Below are positions 33,944 through 42,739 of a DNA stretch of 64,000 nucleotides, one piece after another. The stretch is taken from the NCBI GenBank assembly GCA_000648925.1, contig JFHF01000006.1, positions 1 through 64,000 of the forward strand. Reading direction: 5' to 3'. This stretch comes from Caballeronia jiangsuensis. GTDB lineage: Bacteria > Pseudomonadota > Gammaproteobacteria > Burkholderiales > Burkholderiaceae. The position numbers and the translations under genes were made by a program. The notes below the pieces were generated by a model. That model saw nothing but the letters and a program-made list of their open reading frames with translations. It searched no databases and had not been told where the DNA came from. The stretch's first letter is position 1, and every line of letters starts with the position of its first letter.

Positions 33944-35353
33944 TCAAGCTCCGCCGCCTGTGTCTTCGGCGGGAACACCGTAGTTCGCGCCGCGAATGTA
34001 GGCGCAGGCAAGCGTACGGCGCGCTTTCCAGTTGATGAACCGCTCGGCGCGCAGCGCGATCATGTTGTTCTGCCAGAGGCTGACAAGCTGCGTCGCACCG
34101 GGGACGGGCGCGCTGTCCATTTGCAGGCTTGCCTCGCGCGACGCATCGAGCGTCACACCGCCATCGTCCGCCATCAGGACTTCGGAAGGCTTCACAAGGA
34201 TCATGTAGTAGAAGTCGCTCGCGTCCTTCGGGATATTGGTCGAGCAGATCACCGGCAGACCGAAGAACAGACCGCCGTTCTGATCGATGCCGGGGAACTC
34301 CGCTTGACCGAGCGGGTTGACCATCATGCCGATCGTCAGCGCAATCGTCGGGTCCATGATCCAGTACGCGCCCGCGACCGAAGTGTTGTTCACGGTGAAC
34401 GCCGAGAACAGCGAACGGACGTCCCAGCGCAGCGCGTCGGCGGTCGTGCCGGTGGCGTCGATGTAGGTTGCGCCGTGCGTGATCGATTCCGGCGAGACGT
34501 TCACGACCTCGGCCTTGGCCGGATCGACGAAGTCGTGATCGAGCAGCTGCGTAATCGTCTCGACCAGATCGCGCTGGACAATGCCTTCCGCGCTGGGATT
34601 GGAGAAGCGCACGAGTTCATCGGTCAGCACGACGATACCCGCGACCTTCGCGAAGCCCAGGCGCATCGTCTCGAACGCGAGCGCGCTGACGGGTTTCGGC
34701 TTGCCTTCTCCGACCCATTGCGCCGTGCTTGGGGACGTCTGCGCAGGCATCTGGATATTGAAGGGCACGCGGCGGAAGCCTTGAATGCGGCCGATGATCG
34801 TCGCCGGCCGCAGCAGTTCGATGAACTCGCCGGTCATGTTCTGATACTCGACGAGCGGCCCCGCCCAGGCGGGATCGGTCGTCGTGCCCGCGGCGACAGC
34901 CGCACGCAGGACGGTCTCGACCTCGGGCGTGCTGTCGTGCCAGCCGCGCGCGACTTCAAGGGCCTGCATCAGATTGCCGCGCGAACGCGCCAGCGCGATC
35001 GCATAACGGGTGAACGCCGTGCCTTTCGGCAGGTTCTGCTGCACGGTCACGCTGCGCGGGCCGCTCGTGGTCATGGGGCCGATAGGCGCGCGGACGGCGC
35101 TGGCGCTCGCCGGATCGGTGACGATGATCGGCGACGCGGTACGAAGGACTTGCGTCTCGATGGTCTTGAGGCGGCGGATATGGCCGTCGATCGCGTCGAG
35201 GTCTTGCTGCAAACCGTCGAACTCTTCCTGCTGCGCCGTGTCGAGCGTGGCTCCCGCTTCCGCCGACGCTTCCATGATTTCGGTCATGCGCGTCGTCGCG
35301 GTCGTGCGGCGCGCTTCATAGGCCGCGATCTGTTCCTGAATGGTGAACTTCAT
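33944..35353 (-). CDS. Major capsid protein (HK97 fold)
   Basis: ATG 35353 with GGAG gives 469 residues. The N-terminal ~105 residues are helical (QEQIAAYEARRTTATTRMTE, then DGLQQDLDAIDGHIRRLKTI) and match the scaffolding delta domain removed by the protease encoded upstream. The rest has the HK97 pattern: FRRVPFNIQMPAQTSP, AGIVVLTDELVRFS and GAYWIMDPTIALTIGMM. Forms the icosahedral shell. Confidence 0.95.
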   Translation of the reverse strand: MKFTIQEQIAAYEARRTTATTRMTEIMEASAEAGATLDTAQQEEFDGLQQDLDAIDGHIRRLKTIETQVLRTASPIIVTDPASASAVRAPIGPMTTSGPRSVTVQQNLPKGTAFTRYAIALARSRGNLMQALEVARGWHDSTPEVETVLRAAVAAGTTTDPAWAGPLVEYQNMTGEFIELLRPATIIGRIQGFRRVPFNIQMPAQTSPSTAQWVGEGKPKPVSALAFETMRLGFAKVAGIVVLTDELVRFSNPSAEGIVQRDLVETITQLLDHDFVDPAKAEVVNVSPESITHGATYIDATGTTADALRWDVRSLFSAFTVNNTSVAGAYWIMDPTIALTIGMMVNPLGQAEFPGIDQNGGLFFGLPVICSTNIPKDASDFYYMILVKPSEVLMADDGGVTLDASREASLQMDSAPVPGATQLVSLWQNNMIALRAERFINWKARRTLACAYIRGANYGVPAEDTGGGA

Positions 35354-35952
35354 TTCACGCTCCGATGGATTGTCTGAATCACAAAGGGTTCGCGAGCGCG
35401 CGAGGGTTGATCGTGCAGCCGCACGATATGCGAGGCGGGTTGTTCGATCAGTTGCGAACCTTGGCCGGACGCGGCTCGTTCGCTGGCGTCGATACTGCGG
35501 ACAACATTGATCGTTGCTTCGCCGTTGGCGGGGATAGTGACGAGCGATAGCTCCAACCATTCCCATGACAGAAAACGAACGCCGCCGCCCTCGATCATCG
35601 AGTATTCGAGCGGCCGGAAGCCAATCGAGACGGCGCGGATCAGACCGAGCTTGACCGATTGCCAGGCTTCCTCGAGGCGGTCGCGCAGCGTGCCGGGCTC
35701 ATCGGTCTTCAGGATGCGCGCCTTGAACGGGATGCCGTCGGCTTGCGCCTTGGCGAACTCGACATGACCGACCGGCGAATCGCTTCGGTGTTGCCACAGC
35801 AGCGGCATCGGCAGCGCGTATTTCGCGCCGAGCGGTTCGACCACATCTTCATAACGGTCGGGCGTGGGCGTGCTGGCGATGCCTTCAATCGTGCGCGCGT
35901 CTTCGTCCGTGCCGCGCACTTCGAGCAGCGCATAGGCGCGTTCAAGTTTCAT
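35350..35952 (-). CDS. Prohead serine protease (HK97 family)
   Basis: The 200-residue protein shows the U35-type pattern. It contains GIASTPTPDRYEDVVEP, LLWQH with catalytic H55, RAVSIGFRP with catalytic S109, and WLELSLVTIPANGEATI. It cleaves the capsid delta domain and itself during maturation. Its stop overlaps the capsid gene start. Confidence 0.93.
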   Translation of the reverse strand: MKLERAYALLEVRGTDEDARTIEGIASTPTPDRYEDVVEPLGAKYALPMPLLWQHRSDSPVGHVEFAKAQADGIPFKARILKTDEPGTLRDRLEEAWQSVKLGLIRAVSIGFRPLEYSMIEGGGVRFLSWEWLELSLVTIPANGEATINVVRSIDASERAASGQGSQLIEQPASHIVRLHDQPSRAREPFVIQTIHRSVK

Positions 35953-35964
35953 AGCGTGTCTCCC

Positions 35965-37863
35965 TCACAAGAAAAACAGTTGATACTCGGGCTCGCGCTC
36001 GTTCTTGCCTTCGAGCAGCAAGGCGACGGCCATCGTCAGCGCCACAAGTCCGTCAATCCGGCCCGTCGCTTTCCGCTTGTTGAAGATGCGGTTGTTCTTC
36101 GCGTCCGTCTCCGTCACGGTCGACAGCACGTTCCAGCGCAGGCACGGATTGAACGCGACGCGGAGCTTCCGCTCGAACACAAGCTGCTCGACCTGCTCGA
36201 TCGAGCGCGGCATCCAGAGCCCCGACTCGGCCGCGCGAAAGAAGCCCTGACCGTGCGGGACGAGCTTGATTGACAGGCTCTCGGCGTCCAGGTCGCGCTC
36301 GAAGTACTTGATGCGGTACGGGTCGAAAGCGAGCCCGCCGATCGTCAGTTCCGCATCGAGCGCCGCCAGCCGCCGCACGACATCGCCGTAATCGACCGCG
36401 CGGCCCTTGCTCGCATGCAGAAAGTTCGCCTTGACCCACGCGTCATACGGCACGCGGTCATGCTGGGCGCGATCGCGCATCGTGTCGGCCGGCGTCCAGA
36501 ACTCGACGAACGCATCGACACTCCCATCGTCCTGTTCCGCGGCGAGCGCAAGCGCGGTCAGGTCGCGTGTGCCCGACAGGTCGAGCCCGCCCGCGATGCG
36601 CCGGTCTTTCATCCGGGCGAGCAGCGCGTCGCGTTCGCGCATGGCGTCGGCGATGACCTGATCCCACTTCGATTCGCCGTCGCGCTCGCTGGCCGTCTGC
36701 GTGATCGGCGGCGCACCGACCTCGCACTTGCACCACAGATCGGCGCTAATCCACGGATCGGCGGCATCGACCCATTGACAGAAGTTCAGGCGCCGCACGG
36801 TCGATTCGAGCGACGGCATGCCGCGTGCCTGTCGGACCTGCTCGCGCAGATAGTTGTGCTCGATGGTCGAGCCAAGCGAGGGATTGGCCTTGATCCAGCA
36901 CCGCTCGTCGTCGAACGGTTCTTCGCCTTCGTCCAGGGCGCACACATAGGCGAAGTACGCGTCGTCCTCGATCACGCCCGACGACACGCGCGCGCCATAC
37001 TCGTGCTGCTCATAGCAGACGGACGTCCGGTCGAATCCCGAATTGGTAATCATCAGGATCAGCGGCTGGCGGCGGCCTTTCTTGCCGGCGCGCATGATGT
37101 TGATGACGGTCGGACTTTTGTGCTCGTGCACTTCGTCAATCAGCCCGCAATGCGGGCGCGGTCCGCTCTGGCCGCTGTCGTCGGACGCGATCGGCCGGAA
37201 GAACGAACCCGTCTTGACATAGGCGATGTTCCAGACTCGATCATCCCGGCCGGATAGCGTCGTGCGCGAGGCGAGCGCCGGCGACAGCTGCACCATCGCA
37301 ACGGCGTCCCGGAACAGCACCATCGCCTGATCGCGGCGCGTCGCCGCCGCATAGACCTCGGCGCGCGCCTCGCTGTCGGCGACCAGCATGTATAGCCCGA
37401 TCCCGGCCGCGAGCGGCGACTTGCCGGAACCTTTACCCGCTTCGATGTAGACCTCGCGAAAGCGGCGCGTGCCGTCATCGCGCTTCCAGCCGAAGATCGT
37501 GCCCACGACGAACTGCTGCCACGGCAAGAGGTTAAAGGGCTTGCCTTCGAACTCGCCGCCGTTCAGACACAGCACGTCATGAAAGAAGTCGATCGCGCGC
37601 TGCGCGGCCTTCAGGTCCCAGTGGATCTGCATCGGCGGCTCAATCGCTTTCGCGTCGCCGTCGTCGTCCGGGCGGATCTGTTCTTCGGCGGCCGCGCGTC
37701 GCGCCAGCTTCTGGCCGCGGGCGCGCTTCAGGTCGTACAGGTGCCGCTCGCACGCGGCGCGCACATGCGGACCTGCGATCGCCTTTCCCGACACGACTGC
37801 GCGCGCATAGTCGCGCACCGGATCAGAAGTACGTGTCCGCCTTGCTGCGGTTTTCGTCGCCAT
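35965..37863 (-). CDS. terL: Terminase large subunit
   Basis: ATG 37863 gives 632 residues. The ATPase has Walker A AGKGSGKS (142-149) and Walker B LIDEVHEH (241-248). The nuclease half includes GGLDLSGTRDLTALALAAEQ, FDPYRIKYFERDL and DGLVALTMAVALLLEG. It packages DNA into the prohead and cuts at cos together with TerS and an HNH nuclease. The gene overlaps terS by 41 bases. Confidence 0.95.
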   Translation of the reverse strand: MATKTAARRTRTSDPVRDYARAVVSGKAIAGPHVRAACERHLYDLKRARGQKLARRAAAEEQIRPDDDGDAKAIEPPMQIHWDLKAAQRAIDFFHDVLCLNGGEFEGKPFNLLPWQQFVVGTIFGWKRDDGTRRFREVYIEAGKGSGKSPLAAGIGLYMLVADSEARAEVYAAATRRDQAMVLFRDAVAMVQLSPALASRTTLSGRDDRVWNIAYVKTGSFFRPIASDDSGQSGPRPHCGLIDEVHEHKSPTVINIMRAGKKGRRQPLILMITNSGFDRTSVCYEQHEYGARVSSGVIEDDAYFAYVCALDEGEEPFDDERCWIKANPSLGSTIEHNYLREQVRQARGMPSLESTVRRLNFCQWVDAADPWISADLWCKCEVGAPPITQTASERDGESKWDQVIADAMRERDALLARMKDRRIAGGLDLSGTRDLTALALAAEQDDGSVDAFVEFWTPADTMRDRAQHDRVPYDAWVKANFLHASKGRAVDYGDVVRRLAALDAELTIGGLAFDPYRIKYFERDLDAESLSIKLVPHGQGFFRAAESGLWMPRSIEQVEQLVFERKLRVAFNPCLRWNVLSTVTETDAKNNRIFNKRKATGRIDGLVALTMAVALLLEGKNEREPEYQLFFL

Positions 37864-38299
37864 GCGGATCGACTTCGAGACGCGCGCGCGCGGCGGGCGA
37901 CATGCCGAACTCGTTTGCAAAACGGTGCATCAGCATCATCGAACGGTTGGCGACGCCCACCAGCGGGTTCTGGATCGCGTTCCCGTTCTTCGTCTTTATC
38001 ATCAGTGCGCCGGATAGCTTGTCGCGCGCCTTCATGCGCAGAATCGCTTCCTCGGCTTCGCGCCAGCGCGCATAGGCTTGACAGTAGGCGGCCAGCACGG
38101 CGCCGTCGATCATCGTCAGCACGCCCGAGAGGTGCAGTTCGGGCGTGATGCGCTCCCATTCTTCGAGCGCGAAGCCGACGAGATGCGGGGGCGGCAGCGG
38201 GACGCCGCGCCGTGGCTTCGGCTCGTTCTTCGGCAGAGGCCGCTTCTCGCGGTTGCCCTCGATGATGCGCAGCGCGGTCGGCTTACGGGGTTGCGACAT
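37823..38299 (-). CDS. terS: Terminase small subunit (P27 family)
   Basis: The 158-residue protein begins with the P27 signature, RKPTALRIIEGNREKRPLPK, and PPPHLVGFALEEWERITPEL. It ends with FANEFGMSPAARARLEVDPH. It recognises the packaging site. It overlaps both the methyltransferase and terL genes. Confidence 0.93.
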   Translation of the reverse strand: MSQPRKPTALRIIEGNREKRPLPKNEPKPRRGVPLPPPHLVGFALEEWERITPELHLSGVLTMIDGAVLAAYCQAYARWREAEEAILRMKARDKLSGALMIKTKNGNAIQNPLVGVANRSMMLMHRFANEFGMSPAARARLEVDPHGDENRSKADTYF

Positions 38300-39380
38300 G
38301 ATGTTCCTCGGTTTCGAGTTGCGCCGCGCGTTCGTCAGCTTCGTCGATCAGAGCCCGAACGTGCGACGCGATCGCCCGCATGAACAGCGGCGGGACACAG
38401 TTGCCGATCGCCGCCCAGCGTTCCTCGAAACTGCCACGCAGCACGAACGGATCGGGGAACGATGCGAGACGCTTGGCTTCCGCGATCGTTATGCGCCGAT
38501 GTTCGCTCGGATGGCAAGCCTCACATGCGCCGCCTGCGCCACCGTTGCGCAGCAGCGTCGGGCTCGGCTTGTTCGGGTCGAGCCGATGCAGTCCGTATAG
38601 CTGTTTGTTCGGGTGATATTGGTCGCCGCTCTCGCCGGGCTGCATCCGGAACAACAGCCGATGCACGATGCGGTTTTCGCCGAAGCGCGCGACCTTGCAT
38701 TCCTCGTCGGTGTTGACGAGCCCATGCCACGCCTCGCGTACGGTCGGCGGGTACGTGCTGGGTTTCGGGTGCGAGGCTTCGACGCCCAGGGCGGCGAGGT
38801 CGTTCCGGATGCCGACGATAATCATCCGCGGGCGCATCTGCGGCACGCCGTAATAGCCCGCGATCAGAATCCGCGCGCTGACCGTATAGCCCGCGTCCTT
38901 CAGTTGCTTGATGATTTCCGAGAAGATCAATCGCATCTTGCCGATGACCATCCCGCGTACGTTCTCCATGACGAACGCCTTGGGCGCGAACGCGCGCAGC
39001 AGCCGCAGGAACTCGATGAATAGCTGATTGCGCCCGTCATCGAACTTGCGGCTGCCGGCCGTCGAGAAGCCTTGACAGGGTGGCGAGCCGTCGAACACGT
39101 CGAGCTCTCCCGGAACAACTCTCGCGCGGCGTAGCGCGTCGTCACTCGACAACTCGGCAATGTCGCCCAGATGCAGCGGGACGTCGGGGAAATTGGCGAC
39201 GAACGACGCCGCCTGTTTCTCGCTCCATTCGACTGCGAGCCTTTCCTCAAAGCCCGCCATCGAATAGCCGAGCGACGACCCGCCGCAACCGGCGAACGTC
39301 GAGACGACTGTCGGCGCATCCGGCTCGCGCGGCGCAAGGTGCGCTTCCCACGCAGCCGCCAACCGATCGGGATAGGCCAT
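38283..39380 (-). CDS. C5-cytosine DNA methyltransferase
   Basis: The 365-residue protein contains all key C5-methylase motifs. These are motif I FAGCGGSSLGYSMAGF (29-44), motif IV GSPPCQGFS with catalytic C102, ENVRG (VI), QMRPRMIIVG (VIII) and the motif X region AIGNCVPP. No restriction partner is adjacent, so it is an orphan phage methylase that would mark phage DNA against host restriction or affect packaging. It is placed between the ParB-like gene and terS, overlapping the latter. Confidence 0.93.
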   Translation of the reverse strand: MAYPDRLAAAWEAHLAPREPDAPTVVSTFAGCGGSSLGYSMAGFEERLAVEWSEKQAASFVANFPDVPLHLGDIAELSSDDALRRARVVPGELDVFDGSPPCQGFSTAGSRKFDDGRNQLFIEFLRLLRAFAPKAFVMENVRGMVIGKMRLIFSEIIKQLKDAGYTVSARILIAGYYGVPQMRPRMIIVGIRNDLAALGVEASHPKPSTYPPTVREAWHGLVNTDEECKVARFGENRIVHRLLFRMQPGESGDQYHPNKQLYGLHRLDPNKPSPTLLRNGGAGGACEACHPSEHRRITIAEAKRLASFPDPFVLRGSFEERWAAIGNCVPPLFMRAIASHVRALIDEADERAAQLETEEHHVATP

Positions 39381-39398
39381 CGCTGTGTCTCGCTTCGA

Positions 39399-39977
39399 TT
39401 ACCTGGGAAACTCATGCCCGCACGCCGGGCACTTGATGAACTTGACCTGTTCGGCCGCGCGCTCGTCATACTCGACGCCCAAGTCGGGCAGATCGGTGAC
39501 GGTCATCGCCTCAATCTCGCCGGTCGTGAAGCCCGTCAGCGACAGGTCGAACGCGTCGCGCAGTTCCGCCAGTTCAGAACCGAGCATCTCGCGATCCCAT
39601 GAGGCGTTTTCCGCGAGACGGTTATCCGCGATCACGTACGCGCGGATCTTCGCTTCCGACCAGCCGCGCGCGACCATGACCGGCGCTTCGTCAAGACCGA
39701 GCCGCAACCCGGCCATGACGCGCCCGTGACCGGCGATGATCGTGTCGTTCTCGCTGACGAGAACCGGCTGCGTCCATCCCCACTCGCGCATCGAAGCCAT
39801 GATCTGGCTGATTTGCGCATCGGAGTGCAGGCGCGCATTACGCGCGTACGGGACGAGCAGCGACAGCGGACGACGTTCGATATTCGCCGCAGGCCACGGA
39901 GCGCTCTGGGGCGATTCTGGTGCGTCTGGTGCAGGTTCTTGCGCATTCGCCTCGCAGCGCGCAACGTTCTTCGACAT
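39399..39977 (-). CDS. ParB/sulfiredoxin-like domain protein
   Basis: ATG 39977 with AGGGGG gives 192 residues. The ParB N-terminal-type domain reads LVPYARNARLHSDAQISQIM, VSENDTIIAGHGRVMAGLRL (GHGR box) and AYVIADNRLAENASWDREML. The end carries CPACGHEF, half of a zinc knuckle. In phages and islands such proteins are usually followed by, or fused to, a DNA methyltransferase, as here. It lacks a ParB HTH, so it is not a partition protein. CTPase or nuclease activity is possible. Confidence 0.85.
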   Translation of the reverse strand: MSKNVARCEANAQEPAPDAPESPQSAPWPAANIERRPLSLLVPYARNARLHSDAQISQIMASMREWGWTQPVLVSENDTIIAGHGRVMAGLRLGLDEAPVMVARGWSEAKIRAYVIADNRLAENASWDREMLGSELAELRDAFDLSLTGFTTGEIEAMTVTDLPDLGVEYDERAAEQVKFIKCPACGHEFPR

Positions 39978-40046
39978 TTGACCCCCTGTGTCGTGAAAAG
40001 CGGTCATAAAAATAAACCAGCGCGCGTGGTGTCCGCGCCTCTCTAA

Positions 40047-40086
40047 AAAAGTTGCAAACCACCCCCCGGGGTCGGCTCCCCCGATT
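40047..40086. other. Candidate cos site region
   Basis: Between the HNH gene and the ParB-like gene lie 122 non-coding bases with an A-run, GTTGCAAACC, then a very GC-rich stretch (ACCCCCCGGGGTCGG, then CTCCCCC) and an AT-rich flank. Phages with P27-type TerS and an HNH nuclease usually cut cos next to these genes. Position and base pattern fit, but the cut positions are not determinable here. Confidence 0.35.
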
Positions 40087-40099
40087 TAACGCGCGCGCG

Positions 40100-40402
40100 T
40101 CAGCGCTTCGGCGACGCCGGCGAGACGGGCACGCCGTTCAGGTCGCAGCCGAGCGCACGCAAGCCGAGGTCGTCACGCGTCTTCGCTTCGTGACAGGACG
40201 TACATAGTGACTGCAGGTTGCTCGGATGATCCGTGCCGCCTTTGTATAGCGGCAGGACGTGATCGACTTCATCGGCCTGCGTGACATAACCAGAAGCCCA
40301 ACACATGGCGCAGAGCGGATGCGTCGCAAGCTGGCGGTCTCGAATGCGTTGCCATTTACGGCCACGCGTGCGGTTCTGCTGACGCTGCTGATCGGCGGTC
40401 AT
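40100..40402 (-). CDS. HNH endonuclease of the packaging module
   Basis: The 100-residue protein has a complete HNH motif: CAMCWASG, then DEVDHVLPLYKGGTDHPSNL, then SLCTSCHEAK. In HK97-type phages the HNH protein encoded beside terminase is required for specific cos cleavage. It is likely the first or second gene of the late operon. Confidence 0.92.
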   Translation of the reverse strand: MTADQQRQQNRTRGRKWQRIRDRQLATHPLCAMCWASGYVTQADEVDHVLPLYKGGTDHPSNLQSLCTSCHEAKTRDDLGLRALGCDLNGVPVSPASPKR

Positions 40403-40449
40403 AGCGGACGTTTCGGCTCAGCGTTTTTAGCCGCTGCCGGGGCGTGTAG

Positions 40450-40797
40450 CTATCCCAGTACCGGCGAGCTATCAGCAGCCGGTGTTTTGCCTCCGTGTAA
40501 CTGCTGAGAAACGATTTTTGCACGCAAGATACCTTTCGCGCGGGCACGTTCCTCGTCAGTCATTTCTGCTTTGACCCAGAAGCCGGCTGGATTCTTGACC
40601 ATGCCGTAGAACCGCATCTCGACGACCGACATACAGCGGCGAGCGCCGGGACCGTCATGCACGCCGACCGTTCCAGTGCGGTGTTTATCGAACGCGCCGG
40701 TACTGTTGAACAGTTGGCCGCATTCGCCGCACTGGTTACGGTCTCCGCTAAGGCTGATGCCTTGGCGCATCTCGCGCGCTTGCTCGATCGTTAGCAT
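40450..40797 (-). CDS. FDXHR-type putative zinc-binding protein
   Basis: The 115-residue protein has a zinc-finger-like region: CGECGQLFNSTGAFDKHRTG, then HDGPGARRC. The C-x-x-C, FDKHR and distal Cys define the phage FDXHR family, a probable DNA-binding or structural zinc protein. Its ribosome-binding site (GGAGG) lies only a few bases from the IS element's target duplication, so the insertion probably removed the native promoter. Confidence 0.82.
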   Translation of the reverse strand: MLTIEQAREMRQGISLSGDRNQCGECGQLFNSTGAFDKHRTGTVGVHDGPGARRCMSVVEMRFYGMVKNPAGFWVKAEMTDEERARAKGILRAKIVSQQLHGGKTPAADSSPVLG

Positions 40798-40810
40798 GTT
40801 CCCTCCTTAG

Positions 40811-41997
40811 GGCAACGCTGAACAAGCCGTTGTATTCATCGATTCGGGCGTAAACGGAGGTGGGTTCATCGTGAGTAAAGCTTTGCGCCTGCATTTCTTG
40901 CCCACCTGGGCGTCGCGCACGGGCCTGCCGCCCGCTTTTCGCCCATTACGGGCGTACGTGTGCCATCAATCGCCTGCGAGAGAGATAGACGTTGGTCAAC
41001 GCCAGCGCGACGAAGGCGCGATTGGCGTTCTTCGCCAGACCGCGATAGCGTACCTTCGTGAAGCCCCACAGGCGCTTGACGACAGCGAACACGTGCTCAA
41101 CCCGAGCTCTGATCTTCGACTTGTTGCGATTCTTCCCGCGCGCTACCTCGTCAACTTCGCCCGCGCGGCGCGTACGCTGATTGGTGAAGTCGCGCGCCTT
41201 GGGAGCTTTGCCACGGATCAGCGCTTTCTGGCTCGCATAGGCGCTATCTCCATAGACCCGTTGCTCTTGCCCATGCAGCAATTTCGGCAGCGGATGTTTA
41301 TCATGCACGTTGGCCGACGTCACCACCGCTCTATGTGCCAGGCCGCTTTGACTATCGACCCCGATGTGCAACTTCATGCCGAAATACCACTGCTTGCCTT
41401 TGCGCGTCTGATGCATCTCTGGGTCGCGCGTTTGCTGCTTGTTCTTGGTCGAACTTGGGGCGGCGATCAACGTCGCGTCCACGATAGTGCCGCTGGCAAG
41501 CTTCATACCGCTGGCTTGCAGCACCCGCCCCACCTCGGCGAAGAGCCGTTCACCCAGCTGGTGCTTCTCAAGCAGGCGCCGGAATTTGAGCAGCGTTGTC
41601 GCATCCGGGACGGCTTCGCAGCCCAGATCAATGCCCACAAAGCAACGCAGGCTGGTGCTGTCATACAGAGCCTCTTCGCAAGCGAAGTCGGCCAGATTGA
41701 ACCAGTGCTGCACGAAGTGAATCCGCAGCATGCGTTCCAAACCAATCGGCGGGCGACCGTTGCCGCGTTTCGGGTAATACGGTTCAATTACCGCGCACAG
41801 TTCGGTCCACGGAACGATCGTGTTCATCGTGTCAAGAAACTCGTCGCGTCGCGTGCGTTTGCGGCGAGTCTCGAACCCCGCACCTTGATCCGCGGCCATC
41901 GCGAGCGTCCGCTGCTTCATTGTCTATTGCCTTTCTCGTTGCTTGTGCGCTCTATAACGCTTGACGCGCACAAGCGGTGGACTTAATCAGCATTGCC
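40811..41997. mobile_element. IS5-family insertion sequence
   Basis: A 1187-bp element has terminal inverted repeats GGCAACGCTGAACAAG (left) and, reading inward from the right end, GGCAATGCTGATTAAG (13 of 16 match). Both ends are flanked by TTAG (40807-40810 and 41998-42001), a 4-bp target duplication of the IS5 type. It carries one transposase gene. It is inserted between the late operon and the NACHT cargo. Confidence 0.92.
40946..41920 (-). CDS. IS5-family transposase
   Basis: The 324-residue protein has the IS5 DDE layout: PPIGLERMLRIHFVQHWFNL, PDATTLLKFRRLLEKH, SGTIVDATLIAAPSSTKN, GLAHRAVVTSANVHD, YGDSAYAS and a C-terminal RARVEHVFAVVKRLWGFTKV (Y-x2-R-x3-E-type region). It is full length and probably active. 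The GC content is like the host. Confidence 0.95.
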   Translation of the reverse strand: MKQRTLAMAADQGAGFETRRKRTRRDEFLDTMNTIVPWTELCAVIEPYYPKRGNGRPPIGLERMLRIHFVQHWFNLADFACEEALYDSTSLRCFVGIDLGCEAVPDATTLLKFRRLLEKHQLGERLFAEVGRVLQASGMKLASGTIVDATLIAAPSSTKNKQQTRDPEMHQTRKGKQWYFGMKLHIGVDSQSGLAHRAVVTSANVHDKHPLPKLLHGQEQRVYGDSAYASQKALIRGKAPKARDFTNQRTRRAGEVDEVARGKNRNKSKIRARVEHVFAVVKRLWGFTKVRYRGLAKNANRAFVALALTNVYLSRRRLMAHVRP

Positions 41998-42739
41998 TTA
42001 GCCACCGATCGGCCGTTGCAGCGGGCGGTCGACGGGATTGATGACGCGAACAACCTCAAGGCGGATCTCGTCGCCTAGCATTAACGGCGCGGCTCACGGT
42101 CGAGGGCAGACGATCTCTCAGCAGATTGCGGATAGCAGTGCGGTTTCGGGCATCGCTTGCTCGGGCAACTGGACGACAAGAAAGTCTCCGGGATGACGAC
42201 TCGCGATCTGGATCGCATTGACGGACGGATAGCCGAGCGGCTTGTACAAGCATTGACCGAACGCCAAAATCGCGAGTCTCCAGAAAAAAAGTCCGCTGCC
42301 CCCTTTAGGGAGAAGCGGACTGATTGTTGAGTCAGACGCACGACGCCTACTCTGCGCAAAGAGTAGGCAATTTGTCCCGCTTGCGCAAGCCCCTCACCTT
42401 CACTCTCGCGGCGCTGTTTGCGATTCGACCGGTTGGCCCAATCTGTCATGTCGCCATCTCAAAAGCGCACATGAGATGGCACGAGACAACATGCAGGGAA
42501 CATCTCGCGACTGTGGTCCTTAGAGTCGGGACGCGCAGTCATGCGTGCGCGACTGCCGGGGCTGCGATCAGCAGTCATCGCGCGATACAGAAAACCCTGA
42601 AGGTTGTTGACGGAACGAATGTTTAGCCGACTTACATTGGGTCGGCATCGGCTATTTGTTCACCCGCTGTCAGGAAGAGAAGGGCACACGAAATCTGCTT
42701 TCCTCGGAATAGTCGATCAAATGGCCCAATCTCGATTCC
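41998..42739. other. Non-coding/decayed segment with hairpins right of the IS
   Basis: No intact gene is supported here. Plus-strand fragments without starts read LKADLVA (ending 42078) and LDDKKVSGMTTRDLDRIDGR (42136-42330). They suggest decayed coding DNA truncated by the IS. Several perfect inverted repeats follow: 42345-42353/42360-42368 (nine bp), 42453-42460/42473-42480 (eight bp) and 42626-42631/42641-42646 (six bp). The segment separates the late operon from the NACHT operon. Confidence 0.5.
42284..42321 (-). terminator. Rho-independent terminator, minus strand
   Basis: Read on the minus strand, AGTCCGCT pairs with AGCGGACT around a CCC/GGG-extended stem, followed by seven Ts (A-run 42284-42290). 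This would stop the NACHT-operon transcript before it reaches the IS and the late genes. Confidence 0.8.

Noticed and set aside
33824..35377. Plus-strand frame (517 codons) opposite the capsid gene
   Set aside because: Shadow; no recognisable protein content, capsid protein on the other strand is unambiguous.
42324..42626. Plus-strand frame of 100 codons right of the IS
   Set aside because: Crosses two perfect hairpins and has no protein-like pattern; likely non-coding.
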